DNA of 64,000 nucleotides from Incurvaria masculella (lineage: Eukaryota > Arthropoda > Insecta > Lepidoptera > Incurvariidae): assembly GCA_946894095.1 (NCBI GenBank), contig OX335665.1, positions 568,001 through 632,000 on the forward strand, written 5' to 3'. This document shows positions 33,002-45,100 of the stretch, piece after piece. Under the pieces are notes generated by a model, which worked only from the letters and a program-made list of their open reading frames with translations, did no database searches and had not been told where the DNA came from. How positions within the stretch are numbered: position 1 is the first letter of the stretch; each line of letters begins with the position of its first letter. The position numbers were made by a program, and so were the translations under genes.

Positions 33002-33174
33002 GGCTTAGGGTCTCTTCCACCAAGTACTGATTAGCTTAATCCTCACATTAAAGGGCCTTCCTTACCATCTCGCAATCGATACCAACACAAGTAATAACAA
33101 AAACAACTTTAGTAATAAAGGCCTTTTACGTGTCGATTAAAATAAATCAGCACTTGGTGACAACGAGGCTTAAT
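33002..33174. repeat. small foldback element
   Basis: TCCACCAAGTACTGATTAG is mirrored by AAATCAGCACTTGGTGA; outer words GGCTTAGGG and GAGGCTTAA. A scrap of the same family lies at 24776. Confidence 0.75.
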
Positions 33175-33920
33175 CTCTCGTTTTATGGCTAAATATTTTA
33201 CATGCAAGAACAAAACTATTCAGAAATCTTTTTTTTATTTATTTTAACAAATATTTTAATTTAAAAAAAATCTTTGGGACAAAATTTACGTTTTTTAACT
33301 TATTTTATAAATCGGGGATATTTTCATATACCTGCTTAATATACACCGTTGTGGGGACACGAGTTGTATTAAAAATTCATCTCTAACATGATTATAGATA
33401 AATTATTAGATGTACTATATGTGAGCATGATTGCTTATTATCGCAAAGAGAAATAAAATTAAGACGAAAGCACGCAATTCGGATCAGATATCACACTCAA
33501 TAGAAAAGACATCAACGCAAAAGAAACTAACCGGAAATTTTCAAAGCGTTTAGGAACTTTCAGTAAAATATGAATATAAAGGTAACATATTTTTAATAGA
33601 TCTGTGATATATGTAAACATAACATTATTTATGAAAGTAAAGTATATGGTATTTATACGTATTTTGTGGTGTGTTCATTCGGAACGTGTTGTATTTATCT
33701 TGATCATAGTAATACATTTCTGAAGATTTTATTTACTTGTTAAGGTTTAATTTGTATTATTTCCTGTGAAAAAACTAATGAAATATTTGTTTTCATTTAT
33801 TTATTATGCATAAAACTGAAATGTCCCTGGAAAACAAACCGATGAAGTAAACAACAAACCATAAAACATTAAAAAGTAATTTCATGCATGTTATTTAAAT
33901 ATATAAATAAACGTAAATAT
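33175..33920. other. unassigned AT-rich stretch
   Basis: Nothing recognised. Confidence 0.5.
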
Positions 33921-34407
33921 ACTTTTTCGTACTAAGCAGGTACGTCGCTTGTTATAATCGACCGTGAAGCAGGAACACATTAATTGAAGAAAGAACCCAT
34001 TAAAAAGAACTACTTTACGAATATACTGCAAGGCTGGACCCGAACCAGCAAAACTAACCATTTGCGGGTATTGCGTCTACCAATTTCGCCACCGTCTGTA
34101 TACCCATAATTTGGAATTCTCCTACCGTCCCTCCTCCCGTAATGAATGCATCCTACTAACACAGTGTTCAAGATTATACCTACATACATTTATTTAACGC
34201 TTCATATGCGTTGCGTACACTGACTGCAAATAGTAGGAGGCATTAATTACGGAAGACTGTAGGAGAATTCCAAATTATGGGTATAGAGCAGGTGGCGAAA
34301 TGGGTCAGACGCAATACCCGCGAATGGTATGTTTTGCTGGCTTGGGTCCAGCCTTACAGTATATTCGTAAAGTACTTCTTTTTACTGGGCTCTTTCTCCA
34401 ATTAATG
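33921..34407. repeat. M3 foldback element, both tRNA-like arms present
   Basis: A palindrome of about 490 bp. Minus-strand tRNA-like sequence at about 34035-34106 (GCGGGTATTGCGTCTACCAA) and plus-strand at about 34286-34357 (GGTGGCGAAATGGGTCAGAC). The arms also share CCCATAATTTGGAATTCTCC and CTTTACGAATATACTGCAAG. The central loop is near 34160-34215. This is the fullest copy. Confidence 0.88.
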
Positions 34408-34946
34408 TTTTTATATATTTTGCGCACTATATCTGACTCTCTATTTATGACAAGGCCTCTTTACAGCTGATGATGAAAGTAAAACTTTATAATAATAGAC
34501 ATGTTTATATGATCTGAGATGTGTATTGCATATTTGCATGTTACTTCTTGCAACCATCTGACGTATCTGAGTGTATGTATATATAGATGAATAAAAATAA
34601 AATGAAATAAACGTTTCTTATCAGAATCCAATGTGACCACAATTGAAACACCACCACACACAAGAGAAGGCCTACGTACACATGACGGTAACCAATACAG
34701 ACGCACTTCGTGAAGTAATAGTAAGAGGCTTTGCCTATAGATACTTCTTTCCTCGTGGGGCCTTGTGCATTTTGAGTTATATACAGCTCGGCTTGATAGT
34801 TCGGAGAATGGTATGTCAGGAACATAAAATGTACATAATGGTATCATAATGTTGTCATGTGAGCAATGCAGCCTGTTTCAACGTTTATTACATAGCTACC
34901 TACACACTGGAGGGGTAGGCAGAGATGATAGAGCACTATAGAGTTT
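34408..34946. other. unassigned, with a LINE scrap
   Basis: 34893-34935 (GGGGTAGGCAGAGATGATAG) is the inverse of the RTE-linked block at 19188. No coding signal in the overlapping ORFs. Confidence 0.45.
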
Positions 34947-35362
34947 GAGCGGCTTGTAGCCTAGTGGTGCGGGGACTAAACTAGCATACCAGAGGTCTGG
35001 GTTCGAATCCTCGCAATGCACCACTTTCCATCTCATTCTGAATTAGATAAGTGAATTTCGTCACGAATGCGAGCTGCTCCATGGTTCGGTATCCATGTAA
35101 AACTGATGGTCCCCTACTAGGTGGTATACTAGGTGGTAGGGTTTAAGCCCGCCCGGGTTGGTACCATCGCATCGGATGAAAGATGGTCGAAGCGGCAATG
35201 AAAATTGTCCGTGTTTTCCATCCAGTTCAATGTAGCCGTACTCATTAAAGGAAGGTCCTGGCATGGCACTTAATTCCTTCGTGAATGTGGGGTATTGGGC
35301 TAATATTATGACGGTAGTTGTGTGATTTTAGCCATCCATGTCATGTTGCATAAAAATAAATT
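34947..35362 (+). mobile_element. S-tRNA SINE with perfect box B
   Basis: TAGCCTAGTGG (34957-34967, box A) and GGTTCGAATCC (35000-35010, exact box B consensus). It has a local duplication CTAGGTGGTATACTAGGTGGTA in the body and is otherwise full length. The head would be competent for Pol III by motif alone. Confidence 0.91.
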
Positions 35363-35636
35363 CACGTCTTCACTCTGGATAGGTAAAGAGTGACTAACTT
35401 TCTTAATATCTAATGTAGCCATAAATAGCTCATATTTTTTCTATTTCCAGTTTAATGAAATGAAAATATATGCGTGCTTGATAAAATTGCATTACCCATT
35501 CACTGTTATTATATGTATTCGATCTTACTAAAAGATCTGTCCATAATGTTAGGGTATATTGAACATCTGAAGAAGACCATATAATACATAACTTACGTCT
35601 ATGTATTGTTTTGCTACCTTTTTTATTAATTTATTT

Positions 35637-35944
35637 TATTTATTTATTAATTAAGACTTTTCACATTGTGGGTTGTTGTTTCCTCGTAGTCCTTAGTTCT
35701 TTGCTCCAGACCGTTCTACCAATGTAAGTTTGGCAGTAGCATTTAGGTATGAAATCATAATTGTGTTATATCATTTATGTGGACGAAAAAAAAAGACAAA
35801 AAAAAAACATAATTTATATACCAGTGAAGTTTCTTTGCGGGTTCTTCTTCACTGGTTGATCGAATCCGCGGATCAATCAAATTGTGACATGACTTAGTGT
35901 AGTTTTACTACCAGAAGTTGAATAAATAAATTAAATAAAATAAG
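35637..35944 (+). mobile_element. LINE 3' untranslated fragment
   Basis: Plus-strand copy of the 3' end of the LINE inserted at 22603: TTGTTGTTTCCTCGTAGTCC, TCTTTGCGGGTTCTTCTTC, CGCGGATCAATCAAATTGTG, ending in A-rich (TAAA)n. It is 5' truncated and lacks coding sequence. Flanks at 35363-35636 hold nothing recognised. Confidence 0.88.
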
Positions 35945-36060
35945 GCTTTAAGTTGTTTAATAAAATAAAAAATAAACATGCGATTAGATTAAAGGTTTTG
36001 TAGGTTGCGGCAATTAAAAATAACACAATGTTTCTCCATTGTATTTGTACCCGTTAATAT

Positions 36061-36440
36061 TTTTTTTCATCTAACTGAACATGGATGGCTAATACCGAAC
36101 TGACCGTCAGATATTAGCCACACACCACATGGGAACTAGGTGCCACGCCAGGACCTTCCTTATATTGCACGGCTACATTGAACTGGATGGAAAACACGGA
36201 CAATTTTCATTGCCGCTTCGACCATCGTTCATCCAATGCGATGGTACCAACCCGGGCGGGATTAACCCTACCACCTAGTAAGTAAGGAAGGGGACCTACA
36301 GTTTAACGTGGAATCCGAACCACGGCCAGCCTCTCTCAACGGTCAAATGGTCACCCATCCAAGACCAGACCGGACCCAGCGTTGCTTAACTTCGGAGAGC
36401 GATCGCCGAAGTGTCGCGCCACTGGGCCACTGAGGCTGAC
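36061..36440 (-). mobile_element. S-5S SINE, full length
   Basis: Minus strand. The head at 36440 (TCAGCCTCAGTGGCCCAGTG), 5S-like GCGATCGCTCTCCGAAG and GGATGGGTGACCATTTG, then the body and tail. The A-run corresponds to the T-run at 36061. Confidence 0.92.
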
Positions 36441-36715
36441 AAAATTATACTTCCCTCCTTATACTTATACTTCCTACTTATACTTCCTTCCTTATACTGT
36501 GGTGATTCTGTGAAATCACTGGATTTCTTTTTTCTTTGAATGAAATTAATTTGAGGTTTGCAGGAAAAGTGAAGTAAATGGCGTACGGCCTGCCTTTATC
36601 TAAGAGGTGCCCGACCAAGCCCATAGGCTTTCAAACATTCACCATGCCAGTAATAGAAATGTGTCAACTCACTGAAAATGTTTAGAGAACATATAAGAAT
36701 ACATTTTATACATAA

Positions 36716-36831
36716 CCTGCCTTACTAATTGCACCATCGCTATTACTCCGGTATTTCTAGCTAGATGTACCGGACAGACAAGGTATACAGGAGTAATAGC
36801 GATGGTATTAATCTTTATTAGTATGGCAGTG
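36716..36831. repeat. small foldback element
   Basis: ACCATCGCTATTACTCC (left) and GGAGTAATAGCGATGGT (right) are exact inverse copies. Outer words CTGCCTTACTAAT and ATTAGTATGGCAG also pair. Flanks from 36441 are AT-rich and unassigned. Confidence 0.87.
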
Positions 36832-36947
36832 AAACCTACATTTTAAGGTAAACATTTAGCATCATTCGCAAACATTACCAAAAGTTTAATATTAAACGTT
36901 TTAAGTCAGCATTTTTTTTTCAGCATTTTATGTCCTTACTGCACCTA

Positions 36948-37130
36948 AAGTCGTGATATATTCCAACACACCGAATCCCAAAGGTATTGCCGGGGTATTC
37001 CCTTTATATGAGAACAACTTGATGCAAAACACGGACAATGATAGATTAACGCTTCGACCAGCTTTCATCCAATGGAATAGTACAAACTTAGACCGACGAA
37101 ACCCTAGTAATAACATAAGACAAGGTTGTC
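36948..37130 (-). mobile_element. SINE body and tail, degraded
   Basis: CGCTTCGACCAGCTTTCATC, AAACACGGACAAT and CCCTTTATATGAG in minus orientation. Head lost. Confidence 0.6.
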
Positions 37131-37265
37131 TACAGCTGTATCGCTAACCCTAAAATTCGCTTCAGCCTGTTGGGCAGCCATTTTTTTTTCTTGCAGTTAC
37201 TACGAGGCATTAGTTTAACGTACATTTTCGGGCATATTATAAATAAATAATCAAATGAATAAATT

Positions 37266-37525
37266 ACGGGCCAAGTGCGAGTCGGACTCGCACACGAAGG
37301 GTTCCGTACCATAGTAAAAGATTCAAACAAACAAAAACAAATTGATTGTATGGGGACCCCTTTAATTTTAACATAATTATAGTGTTTACTATTTGTTGTT
37401 ATAGCGGCAATAAAAATACACACACAAATTTCAATTGCCTACCTATTACGGTTCATGAGATACATCCCTGTGACAGACGGACTGACGGTCGGTGGGACAG
37501 CGGAGGCTCAGTAATAGGGTTCAGT
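37266..37525 (+). mobile_element. M1 element, 3' end replaced by an S-5S SINE
   Basis: GGCCAAGTGCGAGTCGGACT, AAGGGTTCCGTACCATAG, GGCAATAAAAATACACAC, a decayed GACG repeat, and AGTAATAGGGTTC, where the SINE begins. Confidence 0.85.
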
Positions 37526-37878
37526 TCTCAATAACCCAGTGGCGCGACACTTCGGCGATCGCTCTCCGAAGTTAAGCAACGCTGGGTCCGGTCTGGTCTT
37601 GGATGGGTGACCATTCGACCGTTGAGAGAGGCTGGCCGTGGTTCGGATTCCACGTTAAACTGTAGGTCCCCTTCCTTACTTAATAGGTGGTAGGGTTAAT
37701 CCCGCCCGGGTTGGTACCATCGCATTGAATGAACCATGGTCGAATCGGTAATGAAAAATGTCTTATTAGAATAAGAATTTAGAATTAGAATTAAAATAAG
37801 AATTGTCTTGAATTGGGGAACGTAGCTAATATCATGAGGGTGGGTATGATATCGGCCATCCATAGTCAGTAACATAAA
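37526..37878 (+). mobile_element. S-5S SINE with internal AT-rich expansion
   Basis: The head is intact (TAACCCAGTGGCGCGACAC, 5S-like block, GTGGTTCGGATTCCACG). In the tail the usual CATCCAGTTCAATGTAGCC is replaced by an AGAATTAGAATTAAAATAAG simple-sequence stretch (about 37764-37805). Confidence 0.87.
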
Positions 37879-38182
37879 TACCATCGTAAAAATAGACCAA
37901 ACAGACTCAGCTTTCACTATGTATATTTTTTTTTAATTATAAGTTTGTACGTGACTTCGCGACGTCTATATAGTGATTTTTTTGTCTCTCTTGATATGTA
38001 AAACAGATATTTGGCAAGCGCTTGCGTGCAGTCTGCTACCGGCAAGCATATGCCGATACGGCGAGTTATGTACCCTGGTGTCAACAACATTGAGAATATC
38101 TTATAGTCTTATTAAGATGTGGCTGTTAAAATTTTAACAACATTTTATTCTTTCAAAGTCACGGCTTTTTTTATTAAAAAAA

Positions 38183-38640
38183 CCGATATGGGTGCTGTGC
38201 TGAGAACCTATGGGTGCTCAGAAAGGCCAAATACACCTCGCCTTGCGAAACCACGCTCAGCGAGGCACTATAGCAGTAAATTTGCGGACTGTTGCTGAGC
38301 TACCGAGCTTGTTCAAATTACGCTTGAAAACTTCTAGGTTATGGAAATGAGGAAAGGCACCCCACGGCAGACAGTTTCATTTCCTAGCGGTGAGGCAGAG
38401 AAATGGGTTTGAGAAAAGGTTCGTTCCCAAAAGCCTTATGTCATCCACAAGGGGGTAATCTGATTCTCTGCGGCGGGTGCTCCGGATATAGGTGAGGAAT
38501 AAGGGATGCAATTTCGAAAGAGCAACGTCCATTGTAGTACCTGTAGAACAACATTAGCGACCCCACAGACCGTCTGTGGCTCAGGGACTCCAAGCGAGGA
38601 CAGGGAACTGTGCGGCGTGAGCTTTTCGCCCACGGAGGAG
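38183..38640 (-). pseudogene. LINE ORF2 C-terminal and 3' remnant
   Basis: The minus-strand translation contains NCLPWGAFPH and HNLEVFKRNLNKL, the Jockey/R1-group C-terminal pattern (LWNSLP..FP, ..NL..FK..). Multiple stops. Homologous fragments at 53741 and, more distantly, 44040. Confidence 0.6.
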
Positions 38641-39218
38641 TGAGGTAGAGAGGAGGTGGTGTTAGCTCATATTACTAAGGAACGTAGCGTGACACTGCGC
38701 GGGAAGCGGGGGGAAAAACATTTCATGGTGGGGGTTCAAGCTCCGCCTTTTGTGCTAAATTCATCTACCGGAAGAACCGGTATTCGTTTATCAGCTATTC
38801 CGAGAGCTATTCTTAGTGGTTACAAGACTACAACTAGATGGCGCCTTTTGCTTTTTGCTGTTAGTTTTTTTCTATAAAAAAACCTTCGAAATTTAAATCT
38901 TTACCTTCGCGCGGATTCAAATATTTTTAATTTAAAAATGTCATAAAAATTTGCATCATGAGATTAACATTTCTTACCGTAAAAATAAATTATTGCACGC
39001 CATCTATCGGCAAATAGCAAGAGCGATACATCGATACAATGCTCGAATATTGACTCGAATTATAAAATATGAGGTGGTTTACTGACAAATAAAACAAAAT
39101 TCCACCGACAAACTTTAGATTATTTTGTCCTATGTAATGTTTGCAACATTTTACTCAAAATCTCATCGTGTAATCGACTGTTCGCGGAAAATTGCGCCGC
39201 ACACCATAATATTGTTCC
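38641..39218. other. unassigned
   Basis: Nothing recognised; the ORF at 38656 lacks motifs. Confidence 0.4.
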
Positions 39219-39560
39219 TTAACCTAAGACCGCCAGTGCCATGTCGCGAATGATGCTAAGCCACACCTTCTTATCACGTGGGCTGTGACGTAGAGACCCA
39301 CTTGGTGGACACAGACCCAGTTTGCTTAGACTTAGATATTTTAGGGTCCACTCCCTGCAGAGGTATTTCCCCCAAAATACAACCTGAGTTCCTATAAACA
39401 TGGTGTGAAGAAGCTCCTGACCGGCCGGCATGGTTATCGCAGCCCTCCTGAAATTCCAAAAGCCATGGACGTCGCGGGGCACCTTTTACGTGAGCTCTTG
39501 GCATACGCCGAAAATAATGTGTGATGCAACCCTGCAGCACCTTTCTGCACACAAAACTGT
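39219..39560 (-). other. coding-like block, unidentified
   Basis: Minus strand open in two overlapping frames (39219-39482 and 39274-39552), higher G+C than its flanks, with sequence such as RDVHGFWNFRRAAI. No domain recognised. It could be a decayed transposon or captured gene piece. Confidence 0.3.
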
Positions 39561-40306
39561 CATCACGATTGTCGTAGAGTTTTTCATATCAAGGATATCT
39601 AGCTTCCATCTAGGTTTTTGCATAGGCAGATGATATGTGGATCTCTATGTTCATTTTCCTCTTATTATTACTTAATTGCATTAAAGTTGACCTTACCATT
39701 GGTTATTGACCATACAAGGACGATTGTATAAAATAAATTAAAATCCATATATGTAAATTTATATTGTTTATCTTGATTTTTAGCATTTACTAGATAACAA
39801 ATTTGTTTATAAATAAACTCGAAAGTATGTCTTTGTGTACAAAAATATTTTATTTCTATCCAATCATTAAAAACTTTGTTCATGTCCATTATTTAATTTT
39901 CATCAACTAGCGCCACCTGTCGATGACTCTGTGGTTATACATAGTTTCTGTGGCAGATGGCAGCACAGTAAGATCAAACAATATCACCAACTGTAAAAAG
40001 CTTTGACTGGCCTTCCCTATTCAACCAAAATAACGAAAGCAGCGGGCACTGGGATTACTCCGTACGCCAGTAGATGGCGCCTCAAACTATTTATTTATGC
40101 TGTTTATGTCTTTCCGAACGTTTTAGGTCCATAGAGTCCGCGCGGAAAGGGAACCGTCATAAGATTTGAGGGCGCACATGTGCACATTTACCGTATTTGT
40201 CCTGCTGACAACACTGGCACGTCATTAAAGTATGACTGTAACAACTTGATGTTTTGAGACTGTGTTAGAATATAATATTTTCAGATTCTCAGGTCTTAAT
40301 AATCGT
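39561..40306. other. unassigned
   Basis: AT-rich, nothing recognised. Confidence 0.45.
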
Positions 40307-40482
40307 CTTAGGCTGAGATAAATAGTCGTAAGAGAAACTAAGACTAACGAAAAGTAGTACTTTGTGACGTCAATTCTCATTACTTTGAGAATCCGTCCAT
40401 ACAAAATGTGTCAAAGTGACGTCACGAAGTACTACTTTTCGTTAGTCTTAGTTTCGGTTACGACTATTCATCTCAGCCTTAG
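40307..40482. repeat. foldback MITE, arms about 75 bp
   Basis: TTAGGCTGAGATAAATAGTC and CTAAGACTAACGAAAAGTAG are mirrored by CTACTTTTCGTTAGTCTTAG and GACTATTCATCTCAGCC. The loop contains TTACTTTGAGAA. A truncated copy lies at 56941. Confidence 0.9.
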
Positions 40483-41481
40483 TGTATGTTATGTAAAAAT
40501 CTTAATGTTAGTTCCATTGTACGCCACGCCGGTTCTCTCTCCGCACGGACTCTACTAAGATTTTTTAAAAGTCACACAAATACTTTTGAAAAGGCACTTA
40601 TTAAATTAAAATATCAACCATAACCACAGATGTTGTGGGCTAAATCATTTTCAATTTTTAGATTGGTAATGGGGAGGAGAACTCAAAGCTTATTGTTGGT
40701 GGCGCATGAGCGACCTCACCTTAGAAACTTCAAAACTTGTGTTCCTGTCAAGTGTTATTTACGAGTTTTTAGATGCAAGATGTATTCTCCACGATGCAGT
40801 TAGAATAAGATTTGGAGTAAAACGCCAGCACAAAGTTTGAAAAGAAATACTATATGTTATGTTGTTGTCATATTTTCTTTCCTACGACTTTATTTGATTA
40901 GCATAATTTAGAACAAATAATTTTCAGTTAATAACGAGAAAATTTTGTCATTTTAATTACGTAGGTTGAATAAATTAAATTTATATACTAAAATCTATTC
41001 TGATTTATTTTGCATGGTTTTTAACAGCTTTGACAGATCTTTTAGGTGAGCTCGCTTCAACGCCACCTGTCGTAATAATCTCAATGAATGGAGAATAAGA
41101 CTGTTTATTAATCACGCTTATTCTTAAAATAACTATTGGAAATTTCATACCTTTGAATGACTCTAAAACAACATATGTGCTATCTCAAACTATTTTTTTT
41201 ATTGCTAAAACATAACGAATACTTGAAATTCTGAAAATGATTTAGCCACAATATCTGTGGTTATATTTAATATTTGTAATTTAAATCCATTATTATTATG
41301 CCTAAGGAGTTTTACCCCACATTTTTAATTATTTCATTGCAACGAAATGGCATATTTTTAAAATGTACATCAGCATTCTTGAGCAGACCTTTCTTAACAA
41401 TAATAGATATACCAATCATACAATAGATCAAAAAATCTCACAGAGCATTTGACTAAAAACGAAATGATGTGCAGGTACGTA
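40483..41481. other. unassigned AT-rich stretch
   Basis: Nothing recognised. Confidence 0.5.
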
Positions 41482-41960
41482 TTAAGGCGCTAAGACTAGC
41501 CAACTACTCGCGCCATACAAATGCACTTTTTAACAAATGTAATAATATGTAGTGAAACTCTTCAGCAAATCCAAATAGAACTCCAGACTGATAATGGATT
41601 GTTAATATTTTTTTATTCCATCATTTATTTAAATAATAATAAAAATAAAAAAGTTTAATTTTCTCATTAGAAATCTGAAAGTAATTCGATTTCTAGATAT
41701 AAGCAAAAACAGCATATATGCATAAACAAAAAATTCCATTTGCTTTTAGATTTCTACATTTAGTCAAAAAAGTTCGGAAATGGACCCCGTTTCCCCAATG
41801 TATTTTGTATAGAAAAAGGAAACATACATTAACGAAAATAGTTCGATTCCTAGACAAGGAATCATATATTGTAAGAATGACACTTATAATCGTCAGACTT
41901 AGTTAGTTAACTTGGGGTGCCTCGTCTAACTTTGCGATTTGGCTAGTACCAGGGCCTTAA
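41482..41960. repeat. TTAA MITE, uninterrupted copy
   Basis: TTAA 41482-41485 and 41957-41960; ends TTAAGGCGCTAAGACTAGCC and GGCTAGTACCAGGGCCTTAA are inverted. The sister copy at 58455 carries a Helitron, so this copy serves as its empty site. On the minus strand it supplies the first AATAAA hexamers downstream of the CPAP1-like stop codon (41624-41629, 41612-41617). Confidence 0.87.
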
Positions 41961-42027
41961 TGATATTGGTAACTTTATGAATAAACTATGGCTGATTGAT
42001 GCAAGCTAAGTTACAGGTAACAGGATG

Positions 42028-42120
42028 TTATTTCTTCTTGCCGGCGATGTAGTTCCCACTGAAGTCCTTGTAGAGGTCTTCGTTGATTCCGTACAAGTTT
42101 GGCGAGCCCTGACAGTCCAC
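42028..42120 (-). other. CPAP1-like exon 4 (terminal)
   Basis: Acceptor TCCACAG before 42120; 30 codons VDCQGSPNLYGINEDLYKDF to KKK and TAA at 42030-42028. Contains Cys 6. Confidence 0.9.
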
Positions 42121-45100
42121 CTGTGGAGTCATCATTGCCATTAGGTTAACCGGTTGGCTAAATTAAATGTTTATTGCATCATCAACAGTATGCTTACGAT
42201 TTAAATCAATTGAACTAAGAACTTTGACCTGCTCTCCATATCTTTGTTGTTCAATTTGCTTGAAGATTGTTTGTAAACGCATGTCAGTGAGTGATATCGA
42301 AGAAATCGTACGAATGTAAAACATTATTATATGTATTTTGTTGGTGAAAGTCCGAAATTTTTTTTTCCTTGAAGATAGACTTCTCAAGATATACATATAT
42401 ATTCACACATATATGTCAAGGGCTTTAATTTAGAGTTTATGGTAAGAAAAAAAATATCCTTATTTTCATCTACACACGCAGTTCCTAAAATCGAAAATGA
42501 GAAAATGGCAGTGATAGGCTTTACAAAATAAACTGATATTTGTCATGAACTGATCATACGACATGAAATGTAGATTTTTGTGAATTCATATTATTCTAAT
42601 GATCTAAAATTATAATTATTGTAAATCTTATTTTCTCTTATCGTAAACGATAAATACTTGCTATTTATGTTATTAGGATTAAAAAAATGAATTCACACAA
42701 ACGGGTAGGTACCAAAAACCCCTATGTCTCTAAGCAGTGGCCTCAATGGCCCAGTGGCGCGACACTTCGGCGATCGCTCTCCGAAGTTAAGCAACGCTGG
42801 GTCCGGTCTGGTCTTGGATGGGTGACCATTCGTCCGTTGAGATAGGCTGGCCGTAGTTCGGATTCCACGTTAAACTGTAGGTCCCCTTCCTTACTTACTA
42901 GGTGGTAGGGTTTATCCCGCCCGGTTTGGTCCCATCGCATTGGATGAACGATGGTCGAAGCGGCAATGAAAATTGTCCGTGTTTTCCATCCAATTCAATG
43001 TAGCCGTGCAATATAAGGAAGGTCCTGGCATGGCACCTAGTTTCCATGTGGTGTGTTGGGCTAATACCATGACAGAAGTGGTATTAGCCATCCATATTCA
43101 GTCACATAAAAAAATATATATACTTAGAGAGTAAAGTAAACTTAGACTCGAAAAAACATTCAGCGAAGTTTCTTGCCAGTTCTTTTTCGCTCTGAATGCT
43201 GAACTTACTAATAATAAAATATGGAAAATCCGAGTGCAGTGTGCTGCCTGTGGATGATGAACAAACAACAACAACAAACATGATGTTTAAAATGCTTACA
43301 TTGAAGAACCAGTCGCACACTCTGGTGGCCTGGTTGAATACCGTCCCAGCTGTGCAGATGAAGGAGTACTTAATGTTGCCACCCAAGCCTGCAACGCACC
43401 AGTGCCACACCTGGGACATTACAAAGCATTTGAAAATATATTTAGGTATGTATGTACGAAGTTTATCGATTAAATAGACATCAATTTTCTATGGATGGAT
43501 CACAAATCTCAAATATGAATTGGTTACGAACAGAAAAAAGAGTAGACATTGATGACTTCAATATAATTAAGAAAATAGAAACCTAGAAACGTTAGGGTAG
43601 GATATAATATATTTGTATCTAAAAATCAACCGTAAAGGAAAGACACATTTAGGCCTGGATTCATAATATGAATCGGGCTCTTCGAATGCTAACACATACA
43701 AACGTTCCTTTTTAGGGTTCCGTACCCGAAGGGTGAAAACGGAACGGCCTCCGCTGTCCGTCCGTCCGTCCGTCCGTGCGTCCGTCCGTCCGTCCGTCCG
43801 TCCGTCCGTCTGTCACAGGGCTGTATCTCATAAACCGTAATAGGTAGGCAGCTAAAATTTGCACAGAGTGTGTATCATTTTTGCCGCTATAACAACAAAT
43901 AGGTAACATTTAAGAATAATAAGAATTAAAGGGGGTCCCCATACAAAAAAAGTGATTTTTTTGTGTTAAATCTTGTTCGATGGTACGGAACCCTTCGTGT
44001 GCGAGCCCGACTCTTACTTGGCCGGTTTTTTGAATTTGAAGCAAATTAACGGAACGATTCCGTGCGACAGGTCACAGTTTTTGGTGACTGCATGAACACA
44101 CTCGGCGAGGCACTACGCCAGCCGATTGGCATTGAGCTGTTTAGATTACATTTGAAGGAATGAGTTGGACAAATGCGTAATAGCATTTCCCGGCAGGCAG
44201 TTTCATACCAAATGGTGAGCGAAGCTAAGAATTTGGAAAAATAGGTGGAATAAGGCAAATTCCAAAGGGGAGACAGTACCCCCGATTCAGATTCCGTATT
44301 GAGAAATAGAATCTGGAAAGACAATGCATGTCTACAGCAAACTCCCACACCAAGCAAAGCAATCCAATTTCAATTGGTCCAGATGAAAATAAACATAGTC
44401 GATTTTTATTTTCTTATTTCTTATTTGTAACTAATAAAAAAGTTTTCAAAGAAGTCATCTGTTTTCTTGGCTAATTTCGATGCCGTTCTAGGTTGAGAGT
44501 TTTTGTATGTCATGTAACAGGTTAGATTTATCATAGATTAAGTTAGATTATTCTGGTTTCAAGAGTTGAGTTTGAAAGTCCGGCAGATGAGCCAGGACGT
44601 GATGACCCACAACGACAACATACACAGAGGAAGAATGTGCACCGATAGCTTCATAAGAGAGCATCGACATAACAAAGGCCCATCCCATAAGTTAAGGTAA
44701 CTGGTATTGCTAAGTATTGACCTGGCACTGTGTCTCCGGGTCTGCATAGTACCCGGGGATCTTGTCCGAGCACGTGAATGAGAGTCCCTTGGGAACCTCT
44801 TCGTAGGCTGGGTAGTCCGCGCCGGGCACGTAGCCGTCCAGACTCTGAAACGAGAAATAATTCGTCGAGTCAAAACACGCCACGGATGCTTGATAAAAGC
44901 AAAGCAAAACCGAACAGAGTTGGATGAAACTGGCATGACCAATACCAAGTGCTTCGCTAGTGACAAATTCTAAGCCTCCGCAATGGAGAAGTTTGTTGTG
45001 ATCGTATCGAATGGCGCTTTATTTTCTCTGCCTACCCTTTCGGGCAGACGGCATGATGTGGGTTACCGAATGTAACCTGATTTTAAAATAGGCAGTCGCG

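Noticed and set aside
34461..34847. Overlapping minus ORFs of 94 and 128 codons
   Set aside because: AT-rich, Tyr/Ile-rich chance frames with no motif and no splice context.
44559..44966. 135-codon minus ORF over CPAP1-like exon 2
   Set aside because: It is out of frame with the conserved cysteine-rich exon and spans both splice sites.
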